Shown here: one piece after another, positions 16,489 through 25,370 of the stretch
Layout: each line of letters begins with the position of its first letter
Numbering within the stretch: the first letter of the stretch is position 1
Assembly (NCBI GenBank): GCA_900541055.1
Contig: UQHZ01000007.1
Coordinates: 1 to 64,000 of the forward strand
DNA length: 64,000 nucleotides
Source of the DNA: an uncultured Collinsella sp.
GTDB taxonomy: Bacteria; Actinomycetota; Coriobacteriia; Coriobacteriales; Coriobacteriaceae
Direction: 5' to 3'
Notes under the pieces: model-generated
What the model was told of the DNA's origin: nothing
Database searches by the model: none
Seen by the model: only the letters and a program-made list of their open reading frames with translations
Position numbers and translations under genes: made by a program

Positions 16489-17469
16489 TTGGATATCATC
16501 GAGCTTCTAAAATCTGCCTTCATGGGCCTGGTCGAGGGCATCACCGAATGGCTGCCTGTTTCGTCGACCGGTCACATGATCTTGGTGGACGAGTTCGTCA
16601 AGATGAACGTGAGCGAGACGTTCTGGAATATGTTCCTGGTCGTGATTCAGCTTGGCGCCATTTTGGCCGTCTGCGTCCTGTTCTTCCATGAGCTCAACCC
16701 GTTCTCGCCCAGCAAGGGCAAGGAGGGCCGTCGCGACACCTGGGTGCTGTGGGGCAAGATTGTGCTCGGCTGCATTCCCGCCGCGGCGATCGGTCTGCCG
16801 CTCAACGACTGGATGGAGGAGCATTTCTACAATGCTCCCGTCGTGGCGCTGGCGCTCATTGTGTACGGCGTGCTGTTTATCGTGATTGAGAACTGGCGCG
16901 CGAGCAAGCGTGAGGAAATGGCCGTTGCCGGTTCGTTTGGTTCGCGTGCTGTGGTGGCGGGCGGACGTCCCGCCGGTGCGCACTTTGCGGCGCCCGCCGC
17001 GGCTACCGCTGAGGATGAGGACGATGACGAGAACCTGGACTTTGGCTCCATCGCCACGCTCGAGGACCTGAGCTGGAAGACTGCGCTGGGTATCGGCTGC
17101 TTCCAGGTGCTTTCGCTGGTGCCTGGTACGTCTCGTTCCGGTTCTACCATCATCGGTGGCCTGCTTTTGGGCTGCACACGTTCGGTGGCGTCCAAGTTTA
17201 CGTTCTTCCTGGCCATCCCTGTCATGTTTGGCGCGAGTGCGCTCAAGCTGGTCAAGTACTTCATCAAGGGCGGCACGTTCGGCTCCAACGAGGTCGCTAT
17301 CTTGGGCGTGGGCTGCGTTGTGGCCTTTGTGGTTTCGCTCATCGCCATCAAGTGGCTCATGGGCTTCGTCCGTCGTCACGACTTTAAGTGCTTCGGTGTT
17401 TACCGCATCATCCTGGGCATCGTGGTGCTCGCATACTTCTTCGTTCTGGAGCCGATGCTCGGCCTGTAA
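16489..17469 (+). CDS. uppP: Undecaprenyl-diphosphate phosphatase
   Basis: The protein has 326 residues from a TTG at 16489 that follows GAGGGGG; the family's N-terminus (DIIELLKSAFMGLVEGITEW) begins there. It has the catalytic motifs EGITEWLPVSSTGH and LVPGTSRSGST and about eight membrane helices. It dephosphorylates undecaprenyl diphosphate for cell-wall synthesis and can give bacitracin tolerance. It is about 50 residues longer than E. coli BacA because of an insert at about residues 143-186, Ala/Gly-rich then acidic (EDEDDDENLDFG), in a loop between helices. Confidence 0.95.
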   Translation: MDIIELLKSAFMGLVEGITEWLPVSSTGHMILVDEFVKMNVSETFWNMFLVVIQLGAILAVCVLFFHELNPFSPSKGKEGRRDTWVLWGKIVLGCIPAAAIGLPLNDWMEEHFYNAPVVALALIVYGVLFIVIENWRASKREEMAVAGSFGSRAVVAGGRPAGAHFAAPAAATAEDEDDDENLDFGSIATLEDLSWKTALGIGCFQVLSLVPGTSRSGSTIIGGLLLGCTRSVASKFTFFLAIPVMFGASALKLVKYFIKGGTFGSNEVAILGVGCVVAFVVSLIAIKWLMGFVRRHDFKCFGVYRIILGIVVLAYFFVLEPMLGL

Positions 17470-17484
17470 CTTGGTTGACGCTGC

Positions 17485-17584
17485 GCGGCGGCCAGAGCGA
17501 CAACTTGTTATTCGAAGGGGGCGGCATGGCCAAAAGGTCTATGCCGCCCCCTTTTCATGCCAATTTGTTCGCTCTGGCCGCCGC
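17485..17584 (+). terminator. Nested terminator after uppP
   Basis: The inner hairpin GGGGGCGGCAT (17517-17527)/ATGCCGCCCCC (17541-17551) is followed by TTTT. It is bracketed by a perfect 16-bp outer pair, GCGGCGGCCAGAGCGA (17485-17500) and TCGCTCTGGCCGCCGC (17569-17584). Confidence 0.85.
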
Positions 17585-17617
17585 TCGCTGCCGTTGCCAT
17601 GACATCGGTGGCTCCGT

Positions 17618-17672
17618 GGTGCAAGGGGGTCAGGTTACTTTGCGCCAACATGGTGCAGATTAACCTGACCCC
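17618..17672. repeat. GGTGCAAGGGGG-type palindromic repeat, copy 1
   Basis: GGGGTCAGGTTA (17626-17637) and TAACCTGACCCC (17661-17672) are perfect arms; TGCGCC-AACAT-GGTGCA lies between. Positions 17618-17657 match 37 of 40 bases of the copy at 24014-24053. Confidence 0.85.
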
Positions 17673-17821
17673 ATTACACCAAATCGGCCGGGGCGGGCCT
17701 GACGGTGGCGCACGGAGTCGTGGTGTGATTTGCGTCGGTGTCCGCGCGGCTCGGTATACTGGTACGGCTCAAACTATGGCGCTGCCCGCAGGCGCGCCGT
17801 TCGTCAGATGAGGAGTCGCCC

Positions 17822-20716
17822 ATGACCCAGCCCCTGCCCTGGGAAAAGAACGCTGCCGCGCTCGTGCCGCCCGCGCCGGAACCCGTGCCGCTCGATGCGT
17901 ACACCGCCCCCGCCGCGCCGGAACCCGAGCTTGTTCCGCTCGACATCTACGACGCCCCGGCTCCGGCGCCCAAACCAGCCAAGCCGCTCGTCGATATCGA
18001 TAGTCTGAACCCCGCCCAGCGCGAGGCGGTCCTGACCACCGAGGGCCCGCTGCTGGTCCTTGCCGGCGCCGGCTCGGGCAAGACCCGCGTCCTGACCTTC
18101 CGCATCGCGCATATGCTTGGCGACCTGGGCGTTAAGCCCTGGCAGGTCCTGGCCATCACGTTTACCAACAAGGCCGCGGCCGAGATGCGCGAGCGTCTGG
18201 CAGCGCTCATCCCCAGCGGCACCCGCGGCATGTGGGTGTGCACCTTCCATGCCATGTGCGTGCGCATGCTGCGCGAGGACGCCGACCTGCTGGGCTACAC
18301 CGGGCAGTTCACCATCTACGATGACGATGACTCAAAGCGCATGGTGCGTGACATTATGCAAGCGCTCGGCATTGAACAAAAGCAGTTCCCCATCAACATG
18401 ATCCGCAGCAAGATCAGCTCGGCAAAAAACGCCATGATCGGGCCCGAGGACATGCTCAAATCCGCCGACAGCCCTAATGACAAAAAGGCCGCGCAGGTCT
18501 ACCTGGAGCTGGAGCGCCGCCTGCGCGCTGCCAACGCGATGGACTTCGACGACCTGCTCGTGCGCACGCTCGAGCTGCTGCGCACCCGCCCCGAGGTGCT
18601 CGACAAGTACCAGGAGCGCTTCCGCTACATTAGCGTCGACGAATATCAGGACACCAACCACGTCCAGTACGAGATCGCCAACCTGCTGGCCGCCAAGTAC
18701 CAAAACCTCATGGTCGTGGGCGATGACGACCAGTCCATTTATAGCTGGCGTGGCGCCGACATCACCAATATCCTGGACTTTGAGAAGGACTTTAAAGACT
18801 GCAAGACCGTCAAGCTGGAGCAGAACTATCGCTCTACGGGTCACATCCTGAGCGCCGCCAATGCCGTTGTTCGCCACAACTCGCAGCGCAAGGACAAGCG
18901 CCTGTTTACGGCCGAGGGCGATGGTGAGAAGATCCAGGCCTTCCAGGCGAGCGATGAGCGCGACGAGGGCCGCTGGATTGCCGGCGAGATCGAAAAGCTG
19001 CACTCCAAGGGCACGAGTTACGACGACATCGCCGTGTTCTACCGCACCAACGCCCAGTCGCGCATTCTCGAAGATATGTTCCTGCGCGCGGGCGTGCCCT
19101 ACAAGATCGTGGGCGGCACGCGATTCTTCGACCGTGCCGAGATCCGCGACGTCATGGCTTACCTCAAGATGATCGTGAACCCGGCCGACGAGATGAGCGT
19201 CAAGCGCGTCATCAACACGCCGCGCCGCGGCATCGGCTCCACCTCGATCCAAAAGATCGAGCAGCTGGCGCGCGACAACCGTTGCTCGTTCTTCCAAGCC
19301 TGCGAGATTGCGACGGCCGAGACGGGCATGTTTAGCGCCAAGGTGCGCAACGGCCTGTCGAGCTTTGTCTCGCTGGTGCGCGAGGGTCGCCGCATGAACG
19401 GCGAGCTCAAGGACGTCGTCGAGATGATCGTCGACAAGACGGGCCTGCTGCAGGCTTTCCGCGCCGAAGGCACCATGGAGTCCGAGAGCCGCGCCGAGAA
19501 CATCCAGGAATTCCTGGGCGTCGCCGCCGAATTTGAAGAGACGCACGAGGATATCGAGGGTACGCTCGAGAGCTTAGAAGAGCTGCGTGCAGCCGGCGTT
19601 GCCGACGTGCCTGCCGACGCCGAGCCCGTCGTGGTGAGTGCGCCTGCGCCCGAGCCGGGGCCGTCCGCACCGGCATCCTCGTTTGAGGCACTCGTCGGCG
19701 CTCGTGACGCCGCGGGCTCCAATCCGCTCGATAGCCTAGCCGCCCCGGCGCTCTCGCCGCAGGATGCCCTGGCCGCCGCTATCGCGGGTAACGCCTATGC
19801 CGCGCCGACTGAGCTGCCGGCGGGTGCCGTGCATGCCGACGAGATCGAGCGCACCTACGGTCCGCTTACCTGTAAGGCACTGCCGGCACTCATGGAGTGG
19901 CTGGCCCTGCGCTCCGACTTGGATTCTTTGGCCGGCGAGACGCATGCCATCACCATGATGACCATCCACTCCGCCAAGGGCTTGGAGTTCCCGGCGGTGT
20001 TCGTGGCCGGCATGGAGGAGGGTGTCTTCCCGCACGTGCATGACTTTGGCGGCAGCGATGATCCGGGTAAGCTCGAGGAGGAGCGTCGCCTGGCCTACGT
20101 CGCCATCACGCGCGCCCGCAAGCGCCTGTTCCTGACGTATGCCGCCACGCGTCGCACCTACGGCTCGACCTCTGCCAACCCGCGCTCGCGCTTCCTCAAC
20201 GAGATTCCGTTTGAGGACATCGAGTTTAGCGGTATCGGCTCTGCCGGTTTTGAGGGCACGGGCTGGGAGAAGCGCGGCGACCGTCACGGCACCTTTGGCT
20301 CGGGCATGGGCTCGGACATGTACGGCGGCAAGGTGTTCGGTTCGCATACGCGCTCGACCGGCGGTTCCGGTTCGCGCGGCGGATCGAGCTTTGACGACTT
20401 CTTTGGCGGCAGCAGTTACGGGACCGAGCGCCATCGTGGGGTCTCGCCAGACGCCGGCCGTGTTGCCTCGACCTTTGGCTCGGGCGCGCCGCGAGCCAAA
20501 AAGCCCTCGTCCAAGGTGTCCCCGACGGTGGAGCGCAAGGTCGATCGTGCCAGCGCATCGCAGGACTTTGCCGCGGGCGATACCGTGAGCCACAAGACCT
20601 TTGGCACGGGTACCGTGATCTCGGTCGTCGGAGACATGATCGAGGTTCAATTCGAAAAGACCGGCCAGACCAAAAAGCTTATGAAAGGTTTTGCACCGAT
20701 CGTCAAGCTGTCGTGA
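17822..20716 (+). CDS. pcrA: ATP-dependent DNA helicase PcrA/UvrD
   Basis: The protein has 964 residues from the ATG at 17822 after GATGAGGAG. It is a superfamily-1A helicase: Q motif LNPAQREAV, Walker A LAGAGSGKTRVL, motif II VDEYQDTN, motif III GDDDQSIYSWRGA, QNYRST, then HSAKGLEFPAVFV and VAITRARKRLFLTYA. The C-terminal FAAGDTVSHKTFGTGTVISV block is the PcrA Tudor-like domain that contacts RNA polymerase. It unwinds DNA in repair and in replication-transcription conflicts. Two odd parts are a Pro/Ala-rich N-terminal extension of about 55 residues and a low-complexity Ala/Pro insert at about residues 598-680 within the 2B/2A region. A Gly/Ser linker precedes the Tudor domain. Confidence 0.95.
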   Translation: MTQPLPWEKNAAALVPPAPEPVPLDAYTAPAAPEPELVPLDIYDAPAPAPKPAKPLVDIDSLNPAQREAVLTTEGPLLVLAGAGSGKTRVLTFRIAHMLGDLGVKPWQVLAITFTNKAAAEMRERLAALIPSGTRGMWVCTFHAMCVRMLREDADLLGYTGQFTIYDDDDSKRMVRDIMQALGIEQKQFPINMIRSKISSAKNAMIGPEDMLKSADSPNDKKAAQVYLELERRLRAANAMDFDDLLVRTLELLRTRPEVLDKYQERFRYISVDEYQDTNHVQYEIANLLAAKYQNLMVVGDDDQSIYSWRGADITNILDFEKDFKDCKTVKLEQNYRSTGHILSAANAVVRHNSQRKDKRLFTAEGDGEKIQAFQASDERDEGRWIAGEIEKLHSKGTSYDDIAVFYRTNAQSRILEDMFLRAGVPYKIVGGTRFFDRAEIRDVMAYLKMIVNPADEMSVKRVINTPRRGIGSTSIQKIEQLARDNRCSFFQACEIATAETGMFSAKVRNGLSSFVSLVREGRRMNGELKDVVEMIVDKTGLLQAFRAEGTMESESRAENIQEFLGVAAEFEETHEDIEGTLESLEELRAAGVADVPADAEPVVVSAPAPEPGPSAPASSFEALVGARDAAGSNPLDSLAAPALSPQDALAAAIAGNAYAAPTELPAGAVHADEIERTYGPLTCKALPALMEWLALRSDLDSLAGETHAITMMTIHSAKGLEFPAVFVAGMEEGVFPHVHDFGGSDDPGKLEEERRLAYVAITRARKRLFLTYAATRRTYGSTSANPRSRFLNEIPFEDIEFSGIGSAGFEGTGWEKRGDRHGTFGSGMGSDMYGGKVFGSHTRSTGGSGSRGGSSFDDFFGGSSYGTERHRGVSPDAGRVASTFGSGAPRAKKPSSKVSPTVERKVDRASASQDFAAGDTVSHKTFGTGTVISVVGDMIEVQFEKTGQTKKLMKGFAPIVKLS

Positions 20717-20723
20717 TCCCGGC

Positions 20724-20853
20724 GGACCTGGGCGGGCGTATAGGGCAACATCGCCTGCTCGGGCAGTCCTGCGCAAGACGGAGGCCACATTAAGTGGCCT
20801 CCTTTGCGTGCGGAACTCGCGATCGATGTTGCCCCATACGCCCGCCCAGGTCC
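20724..20853. terminator. Nested terminator with 30-bp outer arms after pcrA
   Basis: Outer arms 20724-20753 and 20824-20853 are inverted copies with 29 of 30 bases matching (starting GGACCTGGGCGGGCGTAT). In the middle GGAGGCCAC (20780-20788)/GTGGCCTCC (20794-20802) is followed by only three T. The whole 130-base unit lies between pcrA and the oppositely oriented manA. Confidence 0.85.
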
Positions 20854-20931
20854 TTGGGTAACGCTGCTTGCGAACGTCGCTTTGCTCGTTCGCTTTTTGG
20901 TCTGGAGAGCCGGGTGGGCTGATATATATGG

Positions 20932-20973
20932 ACAAGGGGCTCCCCCGTTGGTGAACGGGGGAGCCCCTTGTTT
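20932..20973. terminator. 18-bp bidirectional terminator next to manA
   Basis: ACAAGGGGCTCCCCCGTT (20932-20949) pairs perfectly with AACGGGGGAGCCCCTTGT (20954-20971) around GGTG. It ends the minus-strand manA transcript. Confidence 0.85.
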
Positions 20974-20994
20974 CGTTTTGGTTGTTGTTGCGAC

Positions 20995-21927
20995 CTAGAG
21001 GTGGCTGATGATCAGTTCCATCTTGCCTTTGAGGTCAATGGTGCTGACGGTGCTGGGGGCCAGCAGGTGGCTTCCCTTGTGGACGGGGTCGCCGCAGACG
21101 GTGCCTTCGCCGTCGATGACCGACAGACACATGAAGGGCCAGCGCTGCTCCAAGGTCTTGCTGCCGTTAACACGCACACGGTCAACGGTGTAGCAGGGGT
21201 TGGACTCGAGCTCGGTCAAGCCGTCCACCTCGGGCGCGGTCACGGTGCCGTCGGTCGGAGCCTGAGCATCAAAGTCGATGCAGTCGAGACTCTGCTCAAT
21301 GTGCAGTGGGCGCAGCTTGCCGTCGGTGCCGGGACGGTCGTAGTCGTACAGGCGATACGTCACGTCGCTCGACTGCTGCGTCTCCAAAATGAGCGTGCCG
21401 GTCTTGATGGCGTGCACGGTACCGGAATCAATCTGGAAAAAGTCGCCCTTGTGGATCGGCAGTACGTTGAGCATGTCGTCCCAGCGGCCGTCCTCGATCA
21501 TCTGCGCGGCCTCGGCGCGGTCATGCGCGCGCTGGCCGACGATGATTGTGGCGCCGGGCTCGCAATCCAGCACATACCAGCACTCGGTTTTGCCCAGACT
21601 GCCGTTCTCGTGCTTGGCGGCGTACTCGTCGTTGGGATGAATCTGGATCGAAAGGTCGTCCTTGGCGTCCAGAATTTTAATGAGCAGCGGGAACTCCTTG
21701 CCCTCGCAGTTGCCAAAGAGCTCGCGGTGCTCGGCCCACAGCCACGAAAGCGTGTGGCCTGCATACGGGCCCTCCGCAATCTGGCAGTCACCGTTGGGGT
21801 GGGCCGAGATGGCCCAACACTCACCGATGGGACCATCGGGAATGTCGTAACCAAATACGGTTTCGAGTTGACGGCCGCCCCAGATCTTCTCGTGGAAGAT
21901 GGGCGTCAGTTTAATCAAATCGGACAT
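20995..21927 (-). CDS. manA: Mannose-6-phosphate isomerase, class I
   Basis: The protein has 310 residues from the ATG at 21927; GGGAG lies seven bases upstream, too close to the alternative ATG at 21933. It starts with IKLTPIFHEKIWGGRQLE, has the zinc cupin IQIHPNDEYA near residue 97 and a second conserved block HKGDFFQIDSGTVHAI near 160. It is the short Gram-positive form of about 315 residues. It interconverts mannose-6-phosphate and fructose-6-phosphate. A GntR regulator gene lies just upstream on the same strand and a ROK kinase gene diverges from it, so the three may be a hexose-use unit. Confidence 0.92.
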   Translation of the reverse strand: MSDLIKLTPIFHEKIWGGRQLETVFGYDIPDGPIGECWAISAHPNGDCQIAEGPYAGHTLSWLWAEHRELFGNCEGKEFPLLIKILDAKDDLSIQIHPNDEYAAKHENGSLGKTECWYVLDCEPGATIIVGQRAHDRAEAAQMIEDGRWDDMLNVLPIHKGDFFQIDSGTVHAIKTGTLILETQQSSDVTYRLYDYDRPGTDGKLRPLHIEQSLDCIDFDAQAPTDGTVTAPEVDGLTELESNPCYTVDRVRVNGSKTLEQRWPFMCLSVIDGEGTVCGDPVHKGSHLLAPSTVSTIDLKGKMELIISHL

Positions 21928-22000
21928 GTTCATACTCCCATTGTGCTGCGCGGGCGCCGCGTAAAACTGCTCAAGACGAGCGCCCGTATGACCATAAAAC

Positions 22001-22720
22001 CTATGCCAACGTTACGTTGTGCAACTCAAAGCGGTCGCCAACGTTGCGCGAGACCGAATACTCAAAGGCGGCACCGCTGTCCAAAAAGCCAATCTGGGTG
22101 AGCTCGAGCAGGGGAGAGCCAGGTTTGGTGTCCAGACGCTCGGCTTCTTCCTCGGTTGCTGCCACGGCGCGAATGGTACGGTGAAAGCTCGAAATCTTCA
22201 GCCCACATTGCTCGCGGATGAAGCGGTAGAGCGATCCGTACAGGTCCTTCTTTTTCAGCCCCGGAATCAGCTCGAGGGGCATGTAGGTGTACTCGATAAC
22301 GATGGGCTTCTCATCGGCCTGACGCACGCGCACGACGTGATAGGCAAAGTCATCCTCGGCAATTCCCAGCTGGGCTGCGATGTCCGCTGGTGGATTAACA
22401 ATCGAGAAATCGTAGACCACCGAGGTCACCTTCTCCCCGCGGTGCTCATACGAAAAACCCTGGGCACGGTCGTTTTTGCCCTGGAAAAACGCCTGGCCGG
22501 GAAGCCCCGCCGTGTCCTTAACGTAGGTACCCGATCCGCGTCGGCTGGTAATAAGACCTTCCTCGGTGATTTGTTCAATAGCTCGTTTGACGGTGATTTT
22601 GGAAACGCTATAGAGCTCGCAGAACTCAACGACGGTGGGAAGCTTGTCGCCCGGTTTAAGAGCGCCATCCTCGATACTTCGACGAATATCTGCAGCTATC
22701 GCCTCGTATTTGGGAATCAA
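22001..22720 (-). CDS. GntR-family regulator with UTRA domain
   Basis: The 239-residue protein has a winged helix at residues 1-70 (KYEAIAADIRRSIEDGALKP, then VSKITVKRAIEQITEEGL and RGSGTYV) and a UTRA effector domain at about 90-235 with VVRVRQADEKPIVIEYTYMP. HutC-type GntR regulators bind sugar phosphates or related ligands and usually repress neighbouring genes. It diverges from the ROK kinase gene and precedes manA, so those are likely targets. It is distant from the two GntR paralogues at 52312 and 60829. Confidence 0.92.
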   Translation of the reverse strand: MIPKYEAIAADIRRSIEDGALKPGDKLPTVVEFCELYSVSKITVKRAIEQITEEGLITSRRGSGTYVKDTAGLPGQAFFQGKNDRAQGFSYEHRGEKVTSVVYDFSIVNPPADIAAQLGIAEDDFAYHVVRVRQADEKPIVIEYTYMPLELIPGLKKKDLYGSLYRFIREQCGLKISSFHRTIRAVAATEEEAERLDTKPGSPLLELTQIGFLDSGAAFEYSVSRNVGDRFELHNVTLA

Positions 22721-23057
22721 GGAACCTCCTTTCCAACTTGATTGAGAATAAAAGAAAGTATAGTCAACGCCTAAGTATCTCTATTGAGTTATTGAAAAGT
22801 TCGAGAAAGATAAAATCAAAAGACGCCCCGCTTGTAAAATCAGAGCGTTTTAAATGATAAACATCTGAGTAGTGTCGTGTTGAGGAATGATCGGTCCGAG
22901 GACAGGACCGAACCGATATAGCGGCCAGCGAACCGAATCTCGTACTCTGCGTTTCCCCAGATATAACCTGCCAAAACAAACCTGTCCCTTTTTGGTAGGT
23001 TTTTGCCTTGGGAGCGGTACCATACAGGCAATGTTTAAACGAGAAAGGTGGGCTCCC
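22721..23057. other. Divergent promoter region of GntR and ROK genes
   Basis: No gene is seen. The segment is clearly AT-richer than its surroundings near 22740-22860. It should hold both promoters and any operator. I found no strong palindrome. AAAGGTG at 23045-23051 is the ROK ribosome site. Confidence 0.35.
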
Positions 23058-24011
23058 ATGGAACCTAAGCAGTACTACATCGGCATTGACGTCGGCGGCA
23101 CTTCGGTTAAGGAGGGCCTGTTCGACGAGGACGGCAACCTGCTAGCCAAGGCCAGCGTGCCTACGCCTCCCATCGTTGACGCCGCGGGCTTTGCCGCGGT
23201 GACCGAGGCTATCGACCAGGTGGTCGCCAAGGCTCGGATTCCGCGTGCCTTTGTGGCGGGCATTGGCCTGGCCGTTCCGTGCCCCATCCCGGCATCGGGC
23301 GATGCCAAGGTCAAGGCCAACATTGCCATTAACCTGCCCGAGCTGAGGATCGCCATTCAAAAGCACTGCCCCGACGCGGTCGTTAAGTACGAGAACGATG
23401 CCAACGCCGCTGCCATGGGCGAGGCCTGGCTCGGTTCTGCCAAGGGCGTGCAGAACGTGGTGATGGTCACCATCGGTACCGGCGTGGGCGGCGGCGTTAT
23501 CGTCAACGGCGACGTGGTATCGGGCGTTGTGGGCGCCGGCGGCGAGATTGGCCACATGTGCCTGAACCCGGCTGAGGAGCGCACCTGCGGCTGCGGCGGC
23601 CATGGCCACCTGGAGCAGTATTCCAGCGCCACCGGCGTGGTGAGCAACTACCTTGCCGAGTGCAAGAAGGCGGGCGTCGAGCCCATCGAGCTGACCGGCC
23701 CCTCCGATTCCAAGGACGTGTTCCAGGCTTGTCGCGAGGGCGACAAGCTCGCGCTGGCCGCGGCCGATACCATGGCCGACTATCTCGGTCGCGCCCTGGC
23801 ACTTATCGCCAACGTGGTCGACCCCGAGATGTTCCTCATCGGCGGCGGCGCCTCCGCCTCGGCCGATGTTTACCTCGACAAGGTTCGCGAGCACTTTAAG
23901 CAGTACGCGCTCTCCGCCTCGCGCGAGACGCCCATTAAGGTTGCTTCGCTCGGAAACGACGCCGGTATCATCGGTGCCGCCTACGTAGCTCTGCGCGCCG
24001 CCGGTAAATAG
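23058..24011 (+). CDS. ROK-family sugar kinase (glucokinase-like)
   Basis: The protein has 317 residues from the ATG at 23058; AAAGGTG lies seven bases upstream. ATP-binding motifs are IDVGGTSVKEG near residue 9 and IGTGVGGGVIVNG near 136. The ROK signature region GGEIGHMCLNPAEERTCGCG carries the zinc-type cysteines, with HGHLEQYSS after it, and the sugar-contacting ENDANAAAMGE is near 112. There is no DNA-binding domain, so it is a kinase rather than a ROK repressor. Glucose or N-acetylated hexosamine/mannose are possible substrates; its position near manA and a GntR gene fits hexose phosphorylation. Confidence 0.9.
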   Translation: MEPKQYYIGIDVGGTSVKEGLFDEDGNLLAKASVPTPPIVDAAGFAAVTEAIDQVVAKARIPRAFVAGIGLAVPCPIPASGDAKVKANIAINLPELRIAIQKHCPDAVVKYENDANAAAMGEAWLGSAKGVQNVVMVTIGTGVGGGVIVNGDVVSGVVGAGGEIGHMCLNPAEERTCGCGGHGHLEQYSSATGVVSNYLAECKKAGVEPIELTGPSDSKDVFQACREGDKLALAAADTMADYLGRALALIANVVDPEMFLIGGGASASADVYLDKVREHFKQYALSASRETPIKVASLGNDAGIIGAAYVALRAAGK

Positions 24012-24013
24012 CT

Positions 24014-24053
24014 GGTGCAAGGGGGACAGGTTACATTGCACCAACATGGTGCA
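24014..24053. repeat. GGTGCAAGGGGG-type repeat, copy 2
   Basis: It matches 17618-17657 at 37 of 40 bases and starts three bases after the ROK stop codon. The right arm of the palindrome is lost, leaving a truncated copy with AAAGGGACAG after it. Confidence 0.8.
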
Positions 24054-24179
24054 AAAGGGACAGCCTTGGCCCCCGTGCCTGCGCCCCAAAATATGCCGTG
24101 GCCCTTCCGTCTGCGAAGGCTCGGCATCGGCGTGCTACCATAGCTACGTCCAAGTACACATATCAAGTGGAGGATATCC

Positions 24180-25103
24180 ATGGCAAACGTTCTTGTCTTT
24201 GGTCACCAGAACCCCGATAACGACGCCATCATGAGCGCCGTCGTCCTGTCCCAGCTGCTCAACCAGGTTGAGTATGCCGGCAACACCTACGAGGCCTGCG
24301 CCCTTGGTCAGCTTCCGGCCGAGTCCGCCAAGCTGCTCGCCGACGCCGGCATCGCCGAGCCCCGCGTGATCGAGTCCGTCGAGGCTGGTCAGCTCGTCGT
24401 CCTCACCGACCACAACGAGTCTGCCCAGTCCGTCGCCGGCCTTAAGGACGCCACGGTCTTTGGCGTTGTCGATCATCACCGCATCGGCGACTTCGAGACC
24501 GCCGGCCCGCTGCACTACATCTGCCTGCCCTGGGGCTCCAGCTGCACCATCGTCACCAAGCTCGCCGGCGTGCTCGGCGTTGAGCTTTCCGACGTCCAGG
24601 CCAAGCTGCTGCTCTCGGCCATGATGACCGACACGCTCATGCTCAAGAGCCCCACCACCACCGATGTCGACCGCGCCGTCGCCGCCAAGCTCGGCGAGCA
24701 GGTGGGCGTCGACCCGGTCAAGTTTGGCATGGAGGTCTTCCTCACCCGTCCGTCTGGCTCCTTCACCGCAGCCGAGATGGTCGGCAACGACATCAAGATG
24801 TTCGAGCCTGCCGGCAAGAAGCTGCTCATCGGCCAGTACGAGACTGTCGACAAGACTCGCGCACTCGGCATGATCGACGAGATTCGCGAGGCCATGCGCG
24901 CCTACGCCGCCGAGAAGGGTGCCGACGGCATCGTCCTGTGCATCACTGACATCATGGAGGAGGGCTCGCAGGTCCTGCTCGAGGGCGAGACCGAGGCTGC
25001 TCAGAAGGGCCTGGGCATTGCCGACGAGCACGACGGCGTCTGGATGCCGGGCGTCCTCTCCCGTAAGAAGCAGGTCGCTGCCCCCATCATGGCCGCCTGC
25101 TAG
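24180..25103 (+). CDS. ppaC: Manganese-dependent inorganic pyrophosphatase
   Basis: The 307-residue protein is the usual length for family II pyrophosphatase. DHH-family metal motifs are visible: FGHQNPDNDAI near residue 8, VLTDHNE near 75, GVVDHHRIGDF near 97 and a C-terminal WMPGVLSRKKQ signature of the DHHA2 domain. It hydrolyses pyrophosphate and needs Mn2+ or Co2+. GGAGGA precedes the ATG. It is monocistronic with its own terminator. Confidence 0.95.
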   Translation: MANVLVFGHQNPDNDAIMSAVVLSQLLNQVEYAGNTYEACALGQLPAESAKLLADAGIAEPRVIESVEAGQLVVLTDHNESAQSVAGLKDATVFGVVDHHRIGDFETAGPLHYICLPWGSSCTIVTKLAGVLGVELSDVQAKLLLSAMMTDTLMLKSPTTTDVDRAVAAKLGEQVGVDPVKFGMEVFLTRPSGSFTAAEMVGNDIKMFEPAGKKLLIGQYETVDKTRALGMIDEIREAMRAYAAEKGADGIVLCITDIMEEGSQVLLEGETEAAQKGLGIADEHDGVWMPGVLSRKKQVAAPIMAAC

Positions 25104-25122
25104 GTTTAGTTGACCAAACGCC

Positions 25123-25162
25123 ACGACCGGATCGCGGAAGCCCCGCGCTCCGGTCGTTTTTT
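25123..25162 (+). terminator. Terminator of ppaC
   Basis: ACGACCGGA (25123-25131) pairs with TCCGGTCGT (25149-25157), with a six-T run; GCGG/CCGC pair within the loop. Confidence 0.9.
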
Positions 25163-25301
25163 GTGCACGGCGCCGCGTCGTCTCTTGGATAGGCGCGCCC
25201 GTGCCGTTGAGCAAATAATGTTCAACCTGTGGTTCCGCTTTTCGGCCACGCCTGCGTGCCTGTCGTGCAGGGTAGGCTAGATGCAAGCGTAATACGTTAG
25301 A

Positions 25302-25337
25302 GCGCGGCACCGCCACTTGGGCGGGCCGTGCTTTTTT
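25302..25337 (+). promoter_or_regulatory. Terminator hairpin in the nhaA leader
   Basis: A stem of about 12 bp with one bulged A (GCGCGGCACCGCC with GGCGGGCCGTGC, loop ACTT) is followed directly by six T and lies 33 bases before the nhaA start. The ppaC gene already has its own terminator 140 bases upstream, so this one most likely ends leader transcripts of nhaA. A small hairpin ACGGG-AGCTTT-CCCGT lies between it and the ribosome site. Confidence 0.65.
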
Positions 25338-25370
25338 AAGACGGGAGCTTTCCCGTGAAAGGAGCCGCCC

